Positions 36,229-46,132 of a DNA stretch of 64,000 nucleotides are shown in pieces. Made by a program: the position numbers and the translations under genes. The notes beneath the pieces were generated by a model that did not search any database, was not told where the DNA came from, and saw only the letters and a program-made list of their open reading frames with translations. The DNA is from Kordiimonadaceae bacterium. Lineage in GTDB: Bacteria; Pseudomonadota; Alphaproteobacteria; Sphingomonadales; Emcibacteraceae. The stretch covers positions 1 through 64,000 of the forward strand of contig JACKKT010000010.1 in assembly GCA_024236295.1 (NCBI GenBank), read 5' to 3'. Every line of letters begins with the position of its first letter. The stretch's first letter is position 1.

Positions 36229-37614
36229 ATGGGCACACGCATAGAAATTGATACCATGGGCACCGTTGAGGTGGATGAGGATAAATACTGGGGTGCGCAG
36301 ACACAAAGATCGCTTGAAAATTTCAAAATTGGCGGGGAAAAACTACCAATTCCCTTAATTCGCGCCTTAGGGATTCAGAAAAAAGCGGCGGCAATGGCTA
36401 ATGCCGAACTGGGACTTCTGAATCAAAAAATTGCCTTTGCAATTAGTCAGGCTGCGGAAGAGGTGATTGAAGGAAAGTTATTTGACCAGTTTCCTTTGGT
36501 TGTCTGGCAAACCGGCTCAGGGACCCAAAGCAATATGAATGCCAATGAAGTCATTGCCAACCGGGCTATTGAACTGCTTGGCGGGAAGAGGGGCAGTAAA
36601 AACCCAGTCCATCCCAATGACCATGTTAATCTGGGTCAAAGCTCAAACGACAGTTTCCCGACAGCCATGTCGATTGCGGCGGCAGAACAGGTAAATCATG
36701 CCTTGCTACCGGCTCTTGAAAATATATATGGGCTACTATCAGCCAAATCTTCGGAATTTGACCATATTATCAAAATTGGCAGAACCCACACACAGGATGC
36801 TACCCCCATTACTTTGGGTCAGGAATTTTCCGGGTATAAAAGACAATGCGAGCTTGCGATTGAAAGGGTGCATGATTGTCTGCCGCGATTAATGGAGTTA
36901 GCACAGGGTGGAACGGCTGTAGGGACGGGTTTAAACGCGAACCCGAATTTTCCTGCAAAATTCACTGAGGCCGTCAATAAAATAACCAATCTTAAATTTA
37001 CATCGGCAATAAATAAATTTGAGGCGATAGCCGCCCATGACGCAATTGTAGAAGCATCAGGTGTCCTCAATGTCATAGCAGCCAGCCTGATGAAAATTGC
37101 CAATGATATCCGCTTTCTGGCCAGTGGCCCGCGCAGCGGTCTGGGGGAGCTTATATTGCCTGCAAATGAGCCGGGTTCTTCCATAATGCCGGGTAAGGTT
37201 AACCCGACACAATGTGAAGCCCTTACCCAGGTTTGTGCTCAAGTGATGGGCAATCATGTTACGATTACGGTTGCCGGATCGAATGGTCATTTTGAACTTA
37301 ACGTTTTCAAACCGGTTATGATCTATAATCTGCTTCAATCCATCCGGCTTCTATCAGATGCGATCAACAGTTTCTGCAAAAACTGTCTGGCAGGCATTCA
37401 GGCAAATGAAGTCAGAATAGCAGAACTTATGGAACAGTCGCTTATGCTTGTAACAGCTTTAAATCCGCATATTGGTTATGATAATGCGGCAAAAATAGCG
37501 AAAAAAGCTTACGCAGAAAACCTGACCCTTAAACAGGCGGCACTGTCACTTAAACTATTAAGCGAAGAACAGTTTGACCAGTGGGTTAATCCAGAAAATA
37601 TGGTCGGTAAGTAA
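36229..37614 (+). CDS. fumC: fumarate hydratase, class II
   Basis: Iron-independent fumarase of the TCA cycle, 461 residues. N-terminus TRIEIDTMGTVEVDEDKYWGAQTQRS (split), GSGTQSNMNANEV, GRTHTQDATPI, and the superfamily signature GSSIMPGKVNPTQ. SD AGGAAAACAG lies before the ATG. Stands alone, convergent with the acyl-CoA dehydrogenase. Confidence 0.97.
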   Translation: MGTRIEIDTMGTVEVDEDKYWGAQTQRSLENFKIGGEKLPIPLIRALGIQKKAAAMANAELGLLNQKIAFAISQAAEEVIEGKLFDQFPLVVWQTGSGTQSNMNANEVIANRAIELLGGKRGSKNPVHPNDHVNLGQSSNDSFPTAMSIAAAEQVNHALLPALENIYGLLSAKSSEFDHIIKIGRTHTQDATPITLGQEFSGYKRQCELAIERVHDCLPRLMELAQGGTAVGTGLNANPNFPAKFTEAVNKITNLKFTSAINKFEAIAAHDAIVEASGVLNVIAASLMKIANDIRFLASGPRSGLGELILPANEPGSSIMPGKVNPTQCEALTQVCAQVMGNHVTITVAGSNGHFELNVFKPVMIYNLLQSIRLLSDAINSFCKNCLAGIQANEVRIAELMEQSLMLVTALNPHIGYDNAAKIAKKAYAENLTLKQAALSLKLLSEEQFDQWVNPENMVGK

Positions 37615-37640
37615 GCCGTCAGAAATTGATTATTTTGATT

Positions 37641-40058
37641 TTATTTAAGCGTCTTGTAGGTCGCCACATCAAAATCATCGACATTGATCACATCCATAAC
37701 GAGTTGGTCATATTTTCTAAGATCACTTGCTTCCTTGTCGGTTATTATTTTTGCTTCCAGCCCTTCGGTAATCATCAATTCACCGTAACGGGCATTGATT
37801 TTGCCTTCTTTTCTGGCAATTCGGAGCTTTTTCTTAAGCGGAAGGCTATCTTCTGCAAGTTTTAAAGCCTGCTCTAGTCGGCCTAGCGCTGGGTCATCCT
37901 TGCCGGGAATAAATACATCTTTTGACAAAGTTTCGCGGCGCTCGTCACCGTCAAGAATGCTAGCTGCAACCATGCCGGTTAGTTTGTCATCAGGAAGTTT
38001 AAACCGCAGCCCCAGAGGAGAAGATATTATTTTGATCAGAAAACGAATAAAGGCATTTGGCAGATTATCAATATTACCAAGAACTGCTTCATGTGCGTTA
38101 TGACAGGCGGTTTGTATGGACCATTCCAAAATCGGCTCCATACCACGTTCTTTTGCGTCATGATGTCTTTTTAATGCACCGCAGGCCAGATATATCCATG
38201 AGAAAGCATCGGCAAACCGCCCACTGACCATTTCCTTACGCTTTAAAGCCCCACCATATGTGGCCAATGCAATATCCGATGTTAGAGAAAAAGCAGCACA
38301 TAAGTAGGTAAGCTTTGCCTGCGCCAGAGTCTCGATACGGCTATTGGAAAGCTTAATAATTCCCGTTTTTATGGAAAGACCAAGCAGAAAACATCGGGTT
38401 ATGTTACTGAAAACATTAAAAATATGCTTCCAAAGATATTTATCAAATTCGGCTTTGTCATCTGATTGCAATGCCGTCATTTCCTTTAAAAGATAAGGAT
38501 GGCTTCTGATTGCGCCCTGTCCATATATGATCATGGATCTGGTCAGGACGTTTGATCCCTCGACCGTAATCCCAATGGGGATGGCGGAATAGGCCCTTGA
38601 AAGGATATTTTGCGGTCCACGGATGATCGCCGCACCCGCCCTTAGATCCATAGCATCGTTAAGGGTTTTACGCATCCCCTCAGTTAGATAGGCTTTAACC
38701 GTCCCTGATAAGACGGATGGTTTTTCACCGCCGTCAATAGCAGCACAGGTCATCTGGCGGGTTGCATCCATCATATATGTATATCCGGCAATGCGGGCGA
38801 GAATTTCCTCGACCCCCTCAAAGCGGCCAATGGGCGTATCAAACTGTTCCCTGATTGTTGCATAGGCGCCGCAGACACGGGTTGATAATTGCGCGGCCCC
38901 AACGGAGAGAGAAGGTAAAGAAATTGATCGTCCGGCAGCGAGTGATTCAACCAGCATACGCCATCCGTTACCAATACCTTTTTCCCCGCCGATAATGGCG
39001 GATACAGGAATAAATACATCCTTGCCATGAATAGGGCCATTGGCGAATGGGACCCCCATCGGGTCATGTCTGTTGCCAATAGTCAGTCCTTCAATATCGC
39101 GGGGAAGCAGGGCACAGGTGATGCCTCTGTCCTCTTCATCACCCAGCAGATGTTGTGGGTCACGCAGTTTAAAAGCAAGCCCGATCAGGGTCGCGACAGG
39201 GGCGAGAGTGATATATCTTTTATTAAAATCAAGAGAGATGCCAAGAATATTTTTTCCATTTATTTTTTTCTTTATTACTGTGCCAAAACTTTGCATGGCC
39301 CCTGCATCACTACCGGCTTCCGGTCCGGTCAGCGCAAAACAGGGAATTTCTGTCCCATCCGCCAATTTAGGCAGGTATGTTTTTTTCTGTTCATCAGTAC
39401 CGTAATGATATAAAAGCTCCCCCGGTCCCAGGGAATTAGGGACCATGACGGTCACCGCTGCTGCAATGCTTCTTGTTGATATTTTGGTAACGACTGCAGA
39501 ATGTCCGGATGCAGAAAATCCTAATCCGCCATATTCTTTTGGGATCACAAGGCCGAAGAATTTTTCCTTTTTCATAAAGTCCCAGACTTTATCAGGCAGT
39601 TCCCTGTCCTGTTGTATTTGCCAGTCATCCAGCATTCCACAAAGTTTTTGAACAGGGCCATCTATAAATTTCTGCTCTTCAGGGGACAATTTGAAGGCGG
39701 GTTCCTTCATTAGCTTAGCCCAGTCGGGGTTGCCTGAAAAAATATCTCCGTCAAACCAGACGGTCCCCGCCTCTAATGCTGTTTTTTCTGTTTCACTCAT
39801 TTTCGGCAGAACATTGGCGGCAATATCAAATAACCGGTTCGTAATAAATGACCTTCTTAAAGGGACGTTATATTGTAAGAAAAGACCAGTGCCCGACGCT
39901 ATTAGGGCAATTAGTATAGCGATACTTTCTGAGGCGCCTAATACACCAAGCAGTGACCAGATGACCAATCCGAGAAAAATGAAAATCATTTCTGCTCGGT
40001 TTTTATAAAATGAACCAACAAGGAGAATTAATGAAATTATTAAATATATGACGGACAT
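37641..40058 (-). CDS. fadE: FadE-type acyl-CoA dehydrogenase
   Basis: 805-residue membrane-linked acyl-CoA dehydrogenase of the E. coli FadE type, first step of fatty acid beta-oxidation. Two or three hydrophobic segments in residues 1-65, then the dehydrogenase core with IPKEYGGLGFSASGHS, CFALTGPEAGSDAGAMQ, the GNRHDPMGVPFANGPI region, and a FadE-specific C-terminal domain of about 250 residues (DUF1974-like). AAGGAAG precedes the ATG. It is distinct from the shorter acyl-CoA dehydrogenase at the window start. Confidence 0.93.
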   Translation of the reverse strand: MSVIYLIISLILLVGSFYKNRAEMIFIFLGLVIWSLLGVLGASESIAILIALIASGTGLFLQYNVPLRRSFITNRLFDIAANVLPKMSETEKTALEAGTVWFDGDIFSGNPDWAKLMKEPAFKLSPEEQKFIDGPVQKLCGMLDDWQIQQDRELPDKVWDFMKKEKFFGLVIPKEYGGLGFSASGHSAVVTKISTRSIAAAVTVMVPNSLGPGELLYHYGTDEQKKTYLPKLADGTEIPCFALTGPEAGSDAGAMQSFGTVIKKKINGKNILGISLDFNKRYITLAPVATLIGLAFKLRDPQHLLGDEEDRGITCALLPRDIEGLTIGNRHDPMGVPFANGPIHGKDVFIPVSAIIGGEKGIGNGWRMLVESLAAGRSISLPSLSVGAAQLSTRVCGAYATIREQFDTPIGRFEGVEEILARIAGYTYMMDATRQMTCAAIDGGEKPSVLSGTVKAYLTEGMRKTLNDAMDLRAGAAIIRGPQNILSRAYSAIPIGITVEGSNVLTRSMIIYGQGAIRSHPYLLKEMTALQSDDKAEFDKYLWKHIFNVFSNITRCFLLGLSIKTGIIKLSNSRIETLAQAKLTYLCAAFSLTSDIALATYGGALKRKEMVSGRFADAFSWIYLACGALKRHHDAKERGMEPILEWSIQTACHNAHEAVLGNIDNLPNAFIRFLIKIISSPLGLRFKLPDDKLTGMVAASILDGDERRETLSKDVFIPGKDDPALGRLEQALKLAEDSLPLKKKLRIARKEGKINARYGELMITEGLEAKIITDKEASDLRKYDQLVMDVINVDDFDVATYKTLK

Positions 40059-40102
40059 TTTTAGCTTCCTTTATTAGGCGGTTTTATAGCATTGGTTTCA
40101 AA

Positions 40103-40321
40103 TTATTCTGTTGTTTCAATTTCAGTATCCGTTTTTTTGTGGCTGCTGATGATCATGCCTATCAAGATACCAGTAAGCAATGAAAACGCGATAATGACAA
40201 AGCGGCTTGTTTGGAAGGACCAGAACAGGAAATTGATTTCAACAATGGTCATGTTCTGCAGGATAAAAAGCAGGAGCATGGCTCCACATATCATAGCCAG
40301 ATAATGTTTTAATTTTTTCAT
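40103..40321 (-). CDS. lapA: LapA (DUF1049) domain membrane protein
   Basis: 72 residues with two transmembrane helices (about 6-26 and 40-60) and a charged cytoplasmic tail. FILQNMTIVEINFLFWSF between the helices is the LapA domain pattern; LapA helps control LPS assembly with LapB in enterobacteria. The ORF can be read from 40381, but the ATG at 40321 with AAGAAAG upstream gives a normal N-terminus. It lies upstream of fadE on the same strand. No lapB is nearby. Confidence 0.78.
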   Translation of the reverse strand: MKKLKHYLAMICGAMLLLFILQNMTIVEINFLFWSFQTSRFVIIAFSLLTGILIGMIISSHKKTDTEIETTE

Positions 40322-40551
40322 ATAGTAGAAATCTTTCTTGGTTTTTAAGTTATGTAAGTTTGCTGTTGCCATTATACACAATTAGAACCTATTTAAAACA
40401 TCAGGAATATAATCAATTTCAATTAATGCACGAAGAAAAGACTGTAAAACTTAAATATATATTAACAATATTATTTTATATATTTAATTATATTTACGCT
40501 TTGTTCAGCAAATATTGTAACATTAATTTTTTGCTAGGGGGTATGATTAGG

Positions 40552-43446
40552 ATGCGCATTTCCGGTCCAAAATGTGTAGAGAAAATATTTATATGCGCGA
40601 TATTCGTTTTTCAATTATCTAGCTTTTCTTTTTTTGCTTTAGCACAGGAAATTAAGGAAACATCCTCCCTTTCCATATTAGAAGAAGAATGGATTGCAGA
40701 ACATCCTGTTGTTACCGCATCCAATAATACGGGCTATGCGCCTATTGATTTTGTCAGTGCGGGTGTTCCTGCCGGCCTTTCTATTGATTACTTAAATCTG
40801 ATCGCAAAAAAAGTGGGATTAAAAATTGAATATATAAATTTTGGCAGTTGGTCATTAATGCTTGAGAATGCCAAAAAACAAGAAGTTGATATCGTTCAAA
40901 CCCTTTCAAGAACAGAGGAAAGGGAGAAATATTTCAATTTTTCTGATCCTTATTTTAAAGTGCCAATAGCAATTTATGGTCGTTCCGGTTCACAAAGAAT
41001 TAATGGTGTTAATGACTTAAAGGGGAAAAATATTGGTATTATAAAAAACCATATCGTGGGGGCAAGCTATCAACAGAAATATCCTGAGTTTAATTACATA
41101 CCCTATTCTAATAACAGAGAGGTTTTAAGTGCCCTTTCATCTGGAGAGATTGATGTTTATCCGGGCGATGTCACCGCCATCGATTTTACCATTTCCCAGG
41201 ATAATATTAAAGATATCGAGATTATAGGTGACGATCTTGTAATGCAGGATAATGACATTGAACAAAGAATTGCTGTTCATAAAAATAACCCGATATTAAT
41301 GGACATTATAAAAAAGGGTATGGCACAGGTTACCGATGAAGAATTCAAAGAAATTTCCGATAAATGGATCAAGTCTTCAAAAAGAGAATATGATGTTGGC
41401 CTAACTCAGCAGGAAAAAAGCTGGCTTTCTAATCATAAAACAATTCTGGTTGCTGCTGAAAAGAAGACATTTCCATATGAGTTTATTGATAAGAATGGAA
41501 AAATTTCCGGTATTTCAGGAGATTTTTTAAATGAAATAGCAAAAAGATTAAATATCACATTTAAATGGGCTGGTAATGATAACTGGCATTCCGGTCTTGA
41601 AAGCTTTAAAGCCCATCAGATAGATATGATAGCTGTAGTAACGCCAACAAGTGAACGTTCAGAATTTATTATATTTACTGAACCTTACATGAAGTTTGAA
41701 CAGGCAATTTTTTCAGTCAAAAACAAACAGGTTTTTACATCTCTAGAAAGTCTGGCAGGTCATAAAATTTCGCTAAGTAAAGATGCGGCATTAGTGGGAT
41801 TTATAAAAAAGGATTATCCAGATATTGAAGTCATAGAAGCCGAAGATGATCAGGAAGCCGTAAATATGGTTCTGGTAGGCCGGACCGATGCATATATAGG
41901 GGATATTCCATTTGTTAATTCGTTAATGCCGATCATTGGCACTACAAACCTGATTGTTACCGGTATTTCCCCTTATAAAATGGAAAGTGCTATGGGAGTA
42001 CATGCAGACTTACCATTGCTTGCAAGCTCTATAAAAAAAGCCCTTGCAGATATAGACCCGTTAACAAGGCAAAAAATATTCAATAAATGGTATTCAGTAA
42101 ATATAGAACCCAAAACGAATTATGGACCCATTTTATATGTACTTGGATTTTCTGTTTTCATTAGTGTTGTAATTTTGATCTGGAATTACAGCATGAGAAG
42201 AGAAATCAGTCTAAGGAGAAAAATTGAAAATAAACTGAATATGGAGATCAAATCGAAGGAATTGATTGCCAAACAACTTGATAGAGATATGGAGCGCTTT
42301 CACGGTGCATTCAAAAATATTGCAACTGGTGCAATTGTTGCTGATAGTGAAGGAACTATCGAAGTATTTAATGAAGCTGCAGAAAAAATTTTTGGTTACA
42401 AAAGTGATGAGGTTGTTGGCAAAAATGTAAAAATATTAATGCCTGAATATCATGCTAGTCGGCATGATACTTATTTAAAAAATTATAACACCACAGGGGT
42501 TAGAAAAATAATTGGAATTGGAAGAAAGGTAAAAGCACTTCGTAAAAATGGTGAGGAAGTTCCCATTCATCTGGGCGTTGGAGAAATGAAGATTAAAGAT
42601 AAAGTGTCTTTTATAGGCTCGATAACTGATCTAACAGATATTACAAGGGCTCAATATGCGCTTGAACAGGCATTGCACGACGCAACGAAAGCCAATAGGG
42701 CAAAGTCAACATTTCTGGCAGAGACAAGTCATGAACTAAGAACGCCGTTAAATGCAATTCTCGGTTTTTCGGAAATGTTACTTAATAAATATTTTGGTGA
42801 ATTGAATGAAAAACAGCTTGATTATGTTAAAGATATTAATCGTAGCGGGAAGCATCTTCTTGATCTGATCAATACTCTGCTTGACCTTACAGAAATTGAA
42901 AGTGGTAAGAAGGATATTAATAAGGAAATATTATCTGCTAAAGAGATTGTTGAAGAATGTACTGAAATTATGAGGTACCAGATTATGCAGAAAAATATTA
43001 TTTTAAAATTTTCTATGGATACGGATCATTCTAAAATTTATGCAGACAAGTTGGCATTGAAACAGGTGTTGTTCAATCTGTTAACCAATGCAATAAAATA
43101 TACACAAAATGAAGGGGAAATAACAATTTCAGTTGAACAGCAGCTGGACACGAAAAAAATAACTGTAAAAGATAACGGCCAGGGCATCGAAGAAGAACTG
43201 ATTGAAAATTTGACAGAGCCATTTTTCAAAGGCAAAAAGTCTGCTTATTATGCTGAAGAAGGTTGGGGACTTGGTCTGGCAATAACAAAACTTCTGATAG
43301 AAGCTCATGGTGGGAAACTTAAGATTGAAAGTGCACTGGGAAAAGGAACTTCAGTGATGTTTTTCTTGCCAGATTTAATTGAGAATGCCTGTATTATATC
43401 AAAAAAATCAGGAAAACATTTCTCGTCAACAACAACAATACAATAG
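40552..43446 (+). CDS. sensor histidine kinase: two periplasmic binding domains, TM, FixL-like PAS, HisKA, HATPase
   Basis: 964 residues. Sec signal (cleavage after about Ala31), two tandem SBP_bac_3 domains (about 45-280 and 290-520, as in EvgS/BvgS), a transmembrane segment at 524-547, a short coil, PAS (about 580-695), HisKA with His727 (TSHELRTPLNAIL), and HATPase with NLLTNAIKYT, DNGQGIEEE and WGLGLAITKL. No receiver domain is fused. The PAS has SRHD with His638 and IIGIGR with Arg658, the FixL haem-ligand and O2-gating residues at the same 20-residue spacing. The ORF opens to 40360, but the signal peptide favours 40552 (AGGGGG ten bases upstream) or 40543. No response regulator is nearby, so its partner is unknown. 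Confidence 0.85.
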   Translation: MRISGPKCVEKIFICAIFVFQLSSFSFFALAQEIKETSSLSILEEEWIAEHPVVTASNNTGYAPIDFVSAGVPAGLSIDYLNLIAKKVGLKIEYINFGSWSLMLENAKKQEVDIVQTLSRTEEREKYFNFSDPYFKVPIAIYGRSGSQRINGVNDLKGKNIGIIKNHIVGASYQQKYPEFNYIPYSNNREVLSALSSGEIDVYPGDVTAIDFTISQDNIKDIEIIGDDLVMQDNDIEQRIAVHKNNPILMDIIKKGMAQVTDEEFKEISDKWIKSSKREYDVGLTQQEKSWLSNHKTILVAAEKKTFPYEFIDKNGKISGISGDFLNEIAKRLNITFKWAGNDNWHSGLESFKAHQIDMIAVVTPTSERSEFIIFTEPYMKFEQAIFSVKNKQVFTSLESLAGHKISLSKDAALVGFIKKDYPDIEVIEAEDDQEAVNMVLVGRTDAYIGDIPFVNSLMPIIGTTNLIVTGISPYKMESAMGVHADLPLLASSIKKALADIDPLTRQKIFNKWYSVNIEPKTNYGPILYVLGFSVFISVVILIWNYSMRREISLRRKIENKLNMEIKSKELIAKQLDRDMERFHGAFKNIATGAIVADSEGTIEVFNEAAEKIFGYKSDEVVGKNVKILMPEYHASRHDTYLKNYNTTGVRKIIGIGRKVKALRKNGEEVPIHLGVGEMKIKDKVSFIGSITDLTDITRAQYALEQALHDATKANRAKSTFLAETSHELRTPLNAILGFSEMLLNKYFGELNEKQLDYVKDINRSGKHLLDLINTLLDLTEIESGKKDINKEILSAKEIVEECTEIMRYQIMQKNIILKFSMDTDHSKIYADKLALKQVLFNLLTNAIKYTQNEGEITISVEQQLDTKKITVKDNGQGIEEELIENLTEPFFKGKKSAYYAEEGWGLGLAITKLLIEAHGGKLKIESALGKGTSVMFFLPDLIENACIISKKSGKHFSSTTTIQ

Positions 43447-43501
43447 ATTAAAAAGTAGGGCTATTTTCATCAAAAATATTTGGCAGTTATTCGGCATCTG
43501 T

Positions 43502-44608
43502 TTATTTATTATGGAAAATATTAGCTATTAACAGGAAAACTTGAGTATTCTTTTTCAGACTTAAAACATTCAACTGTCTTTGGGTGGTTTTTAATTTTAT
43601 GAATTTGGTCCCAAGATTAAGCGAAATTTCTGATATTTTTGATTTTGGATCAAGCTCAATATTTTCAACATAAGCTATTAACATATTAGCCGAACTCCTG
43701 ATTTCAGGATGACCGTGTATGATGGATATAGAATCTGTCAGAAAAGATAGTGTTACTTCTTTTCCCTGCTTTTCATTTATCCATGGCAAAATGATTTCTT
43801 GCCCCTGAAAGTCAAGTATAGTCATATGATGGTTGCTGTCATGTTCTTTAACTGAGGCAATAATGTCGATTTTATTTATTGCTTCGCCTATAGATTTACT
43901 TAATCTGTTGTTACTTAAAGATGGTAAAATTTCTTTTGTAATACCTTCTTTAATTTTTTTTCCTTCTTCCAGAGCGATAATTCGATCTGATAATAATGAA
44001 ACTTCCTTTATATCATGACTCACATAGAGAATTGGTAATGAAAATTCATTATGTAGTCTTTGAAAGCATGCCAAAATGCCTTCTTTTGAATTTTGATCTA
44101 AAGCGGATAGTGGTTCATCCATAAGTAATAATCTGGGTTGAGCGAGAATAGCCCGACCAATTGCTACACGCTGTCTTTCTCCACCAGATAATGAAAGCGT
44201 AGACCGGTTTAAAAGATGATTGATACCTAGTAATTCAATAACATCATTATAGTGGAAAGTTTCCTTTAAATTGTGTAATCGAGCACGTTTAGCGCCGTAA
44301 AGCAGGTTTTGTTGCACTGTAAGATGCGAAAAGAGATTGGCTTCCTGAAAAATATATCCGACTGACCTTTTATGCGTTTTTATAAAAATCTGATCATTTT
44401 GCCATATTTCATTTTCAACGATTACTTTGCCGGGCATTTGGTGAAGCCCGGCCAGACATCGGAGTATCGTCGTTTTGCCACAGCCGGAAGGTCCGAATAA
44501 TGCGGTTATTCCATTTAAAGGCATTTGAAATTCTATATCCAGTCGGAAATCACCGATGGAGCCTTTGAAGGCGACATCAATTTGCTTGTTTTTCAACATT
44601 TTGTTCAT
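43502..44608 (-). CDS. modC: molybdate ABC transporter ATP-binding protein ModC
   Basis: 368-residue ABC ATPase. Walker A GPSGCGKTT (39-47), Q-loop region YIFQEANLF, signature LSGGERQRVAIG, Walker B LLLMDEPLSALD, switch His in YVSHDIKE. The C-terminal part of about 120 residues is the regulatory TOBE-like domain expected of ModC. Overlaps modB by four bases (ATGA), last gene of modABC. The convergent kinase gene ends 55 bases away, and no clear terminator is visible between them. Confidence 0.95.
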   Translation of the reverse strand: MNKMLKNKQIDVAFKGSIGDFRLDIEFQMPLNGITALFGPSGCGKTTILRCLAGLHQMPGKVIVENEIWQNDQIFIKTHKRSVGYIFQEANLFSHLTVQQNLLYGAKRARLHNLKETFHYNDVIELLGINHLLNRSTLSLSGGERQRVAIGRAILAQPRLLLMDEPLSALDQNSKEGILACFQRLHNEFSLPILYVSHDIKEVSLLSDRIIALEEGKKIKEGITKEILPSLSNNRLSKSIGEAINKIDIIASVKEHDSNHHMTILDFQGQEIILPWINEKQGKEVTLSFLTDSISIIHGHPEIRSSANMLIAYVENIELDPKSKISEISLNLGTKFIKLKTTQRQLNVLSLKKNTQVFLLIANIFHNK

Positions 44609-45288
44609 TGGGCTGACTTACTGAAATATTTTTCAAATTTAATCATAGACAAGATAATAATAAATGAGAAAAGGAGCATACCTCCCGCTAATATATGGGC
44701 AGGTGTCCATTCAAGTGTTTCCACATAATCATAAATAGCGACTGATAACACTTTTGTTTCCCCGGCAATATTGCCGCCGATCATAAGGACCACGCCAAAT
44801 TCTCCTATTGTATGGGTGAAGCCAAGAATGGTCCCGGTCATAAATCCTGGTCTTGCGAGGGGAACGGCAACCGTCCAGAAGGCATTCCAGGGAGATGCGC
44901 CCAAAGTAGAGGCAACTTCAAGTGGTCTCTTTCCTATAGCTTCAAATGCGTTTCTTATTGGCTGAACCACAAATGGTAATGAATAAATAATTGAGCCGAT
45001 CACCAGGCCCTGAAAAGTGAAGGCAAGGGAGCGCTCGCCATATAGCCCTGCTATCCATCCACCCGGTCCTTTGGGCCCCAATGCGATCAGTAGATAAAAA
45101 CCAATTACAGTTGGCGGCAATACAATCGGTAAGGTAACGACGGCTGCGACAATATCTTTCCATTTTGATCTTGAATGACATAACCACCAGGCAATTGGTG
45201 TTCCTATCATTAATAGCCCAATAGTGGTTATTGTTGCCAGCTCAAGGGTCAATCGGATCGGTGGCCATAGGTCAGCTATTTCATTCAT
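44605..45288 (-). CDS. modB: molybdate ABC transporter permease ModB
   Basis: 227-residue inner-membrane permease with about five transmembrane helices. ATITTIGLLMIGTPIAWWL, LPIVLPPTVIGFYLLIALG, and the EAA loop EVASTLGASPWNAFWTVAVPLARPG (split) that docks to ModC. The following FTHTIGEFGVVLMIGGNI is a ModB mark. Lies 11 bases after modA. Confidence 0.95.
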   Translation of the reverse strand: MNEIADLWPPIRLTLELATITTIGLLMIGTPIAWWLCHSRSKWKDIVAAVVTLPIVLPPTVIGFYLLIALGPKGPGGWIAGLYGERSLAFTFQGLVIGSIIYSLPFVVQPIRNAFEAIGKRPLEVASTLGASPWNAFWTVAVPLARPGFMTGTILGFTHTIGEFGVVLMIGGNIAGETKVLSVAIYDYVETLEWTPAHILAGGMLLFSFIIILSMIKFEKYFSKSAQ

Positions 45289-45299
45289 GTTTTCTTTCC

Positions 45300-46067
45300 C
45301 TACTGTTTGGTGCCATACCCATATTTTTCAATGATATTCCGTGCAAGGGGATTTTTAAGAAAATTTATGAAAGCCAAAGCAGCCTCATTATTTTCCCCTT
45401 CATTGAGCAGCACGGCATCCTGTGCAATTTCAGAATATAAATCAGCAGGAATTATCCATCTTGACCCGTTATTATGTGAACTGATTTGTGACAAGGCCAC
45501 GAAACCGATTTCTGCATTCAGGCTGTGAACAAACTGATAAGTCTGGGCAATATTATTTCCCTGAACAATTTTACTTTCTAGTTTGCTATAGAGGCCTAAA
45601 TGTTTCATGACGTCCACTGCGGCTGCACCGTAAGGTGCGGTTGAAGGATTGGCTATTGCTATTTTAGTAAACTTGCCTTCTCTTAAAGTCTTCTCATCTT
45701 TTATAAAATCAGGATCTTCACTATATAAAGCAATTTTTCCTACAGCATAGGTAAATTGGCTGCCTGATACAGCATATCCATCTTCCACTGCTTTTTTAGG
45801 CCTGCTTTGATCGGCAGCAAGAAATATATCAAATGGCGCACCTTGCGAAATTTGGGTAAAAAGCTGACCAGTTGACCCAAAACTGTACAATGCCTTGTGC
45901 CCCGTTTTTTGCTCAAATGCTTGGCCTATCTCATTTGCAACTTCTGTAAAATTGGCAGCAACAGCAACGCGAACATTTTCGGCTAGTGCTATTTTGTATG
46001 TAAGGCCCCAAAAAATTAAGAATAAAATCAGGAATTTATTATTCTGGCATATCTTGGTTTTTTTCAC
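45300..46067 (-). CDS. modA: molybdate ABC transporter substrate-binding protein ModA
   Basis: 255 residues with a Sec signal ending at about ALA (residue 29). The binding-protein fold opens NVRVAVAANFTEVANEIGQAFEQ (split), then SFGSTGQLFTQISQGAPFDIFLAADQ (split) with the oxyanion-binding Ser/Thr, and IANPSTAPYGAAAVDV. It begins with GTG (46067). The only Shine-Dalgarno candidate, GGAGAA, lies inside the right arm of the palindrome immediately upstream. Confidence 0.95.
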   Translation of the reverse strand: MKKTKICQNNKFLILFLIFWGLTYKIALAENVRVAVAANFTEVANEIGQAFEQKTGHKALYSFGSTGQLFTQISQGAPFDIFLAADQSRPKKAVEDGYAVSGSQFTYAVGKIALYSEDPDFIKDEKTLREGKFTKIAIANPSTAPYGAAAVDVMKHLGLYSKLESKIVQGNNIAQTYQFVHSLNAEIGFVALSQISSHNNGSRWIIPADLYSEIAQDAVLLNEGENNEAALAFINFLKNPLARNIIEKYGYGTKQ

Positions 46068-46070
46068 AGT

Positions 46071-46116
46071 CCGTAATTCTCCGATATATTTTATGAAACA
46101 TATCGGAGAATTACGG
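46071..46116. promoter_or_regulatory. ModE-type operator: perfect 17-bp inverted repeat
   Basis: CCGTAATTCTCCGATAT (46071-46087) is repeated exactly inverted at 46100-46116 with a 12-base spacer. The central 24 bases (46082-46105) fit the E. coli modA ModE site in length and in the CG-n-TAT...AnCG ends. A minus-strand TTGACA (46136-46131) with a weak TAATTC 17 bases on (46113-46108) puts the modA promoter across the repeat. Between modE and modA. Confidence 0.7.
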
Positions 46117-46132
46117 TATCATCAAATTTATG

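Noticed and set aside
40360..40551. N-terminal extension of the sensor kinase
   Set aside because: It would put 64 residues with no clear role before a standard signal peptide and overlaps the lapA promoter region; a later ATG with AGGGGG fits better.
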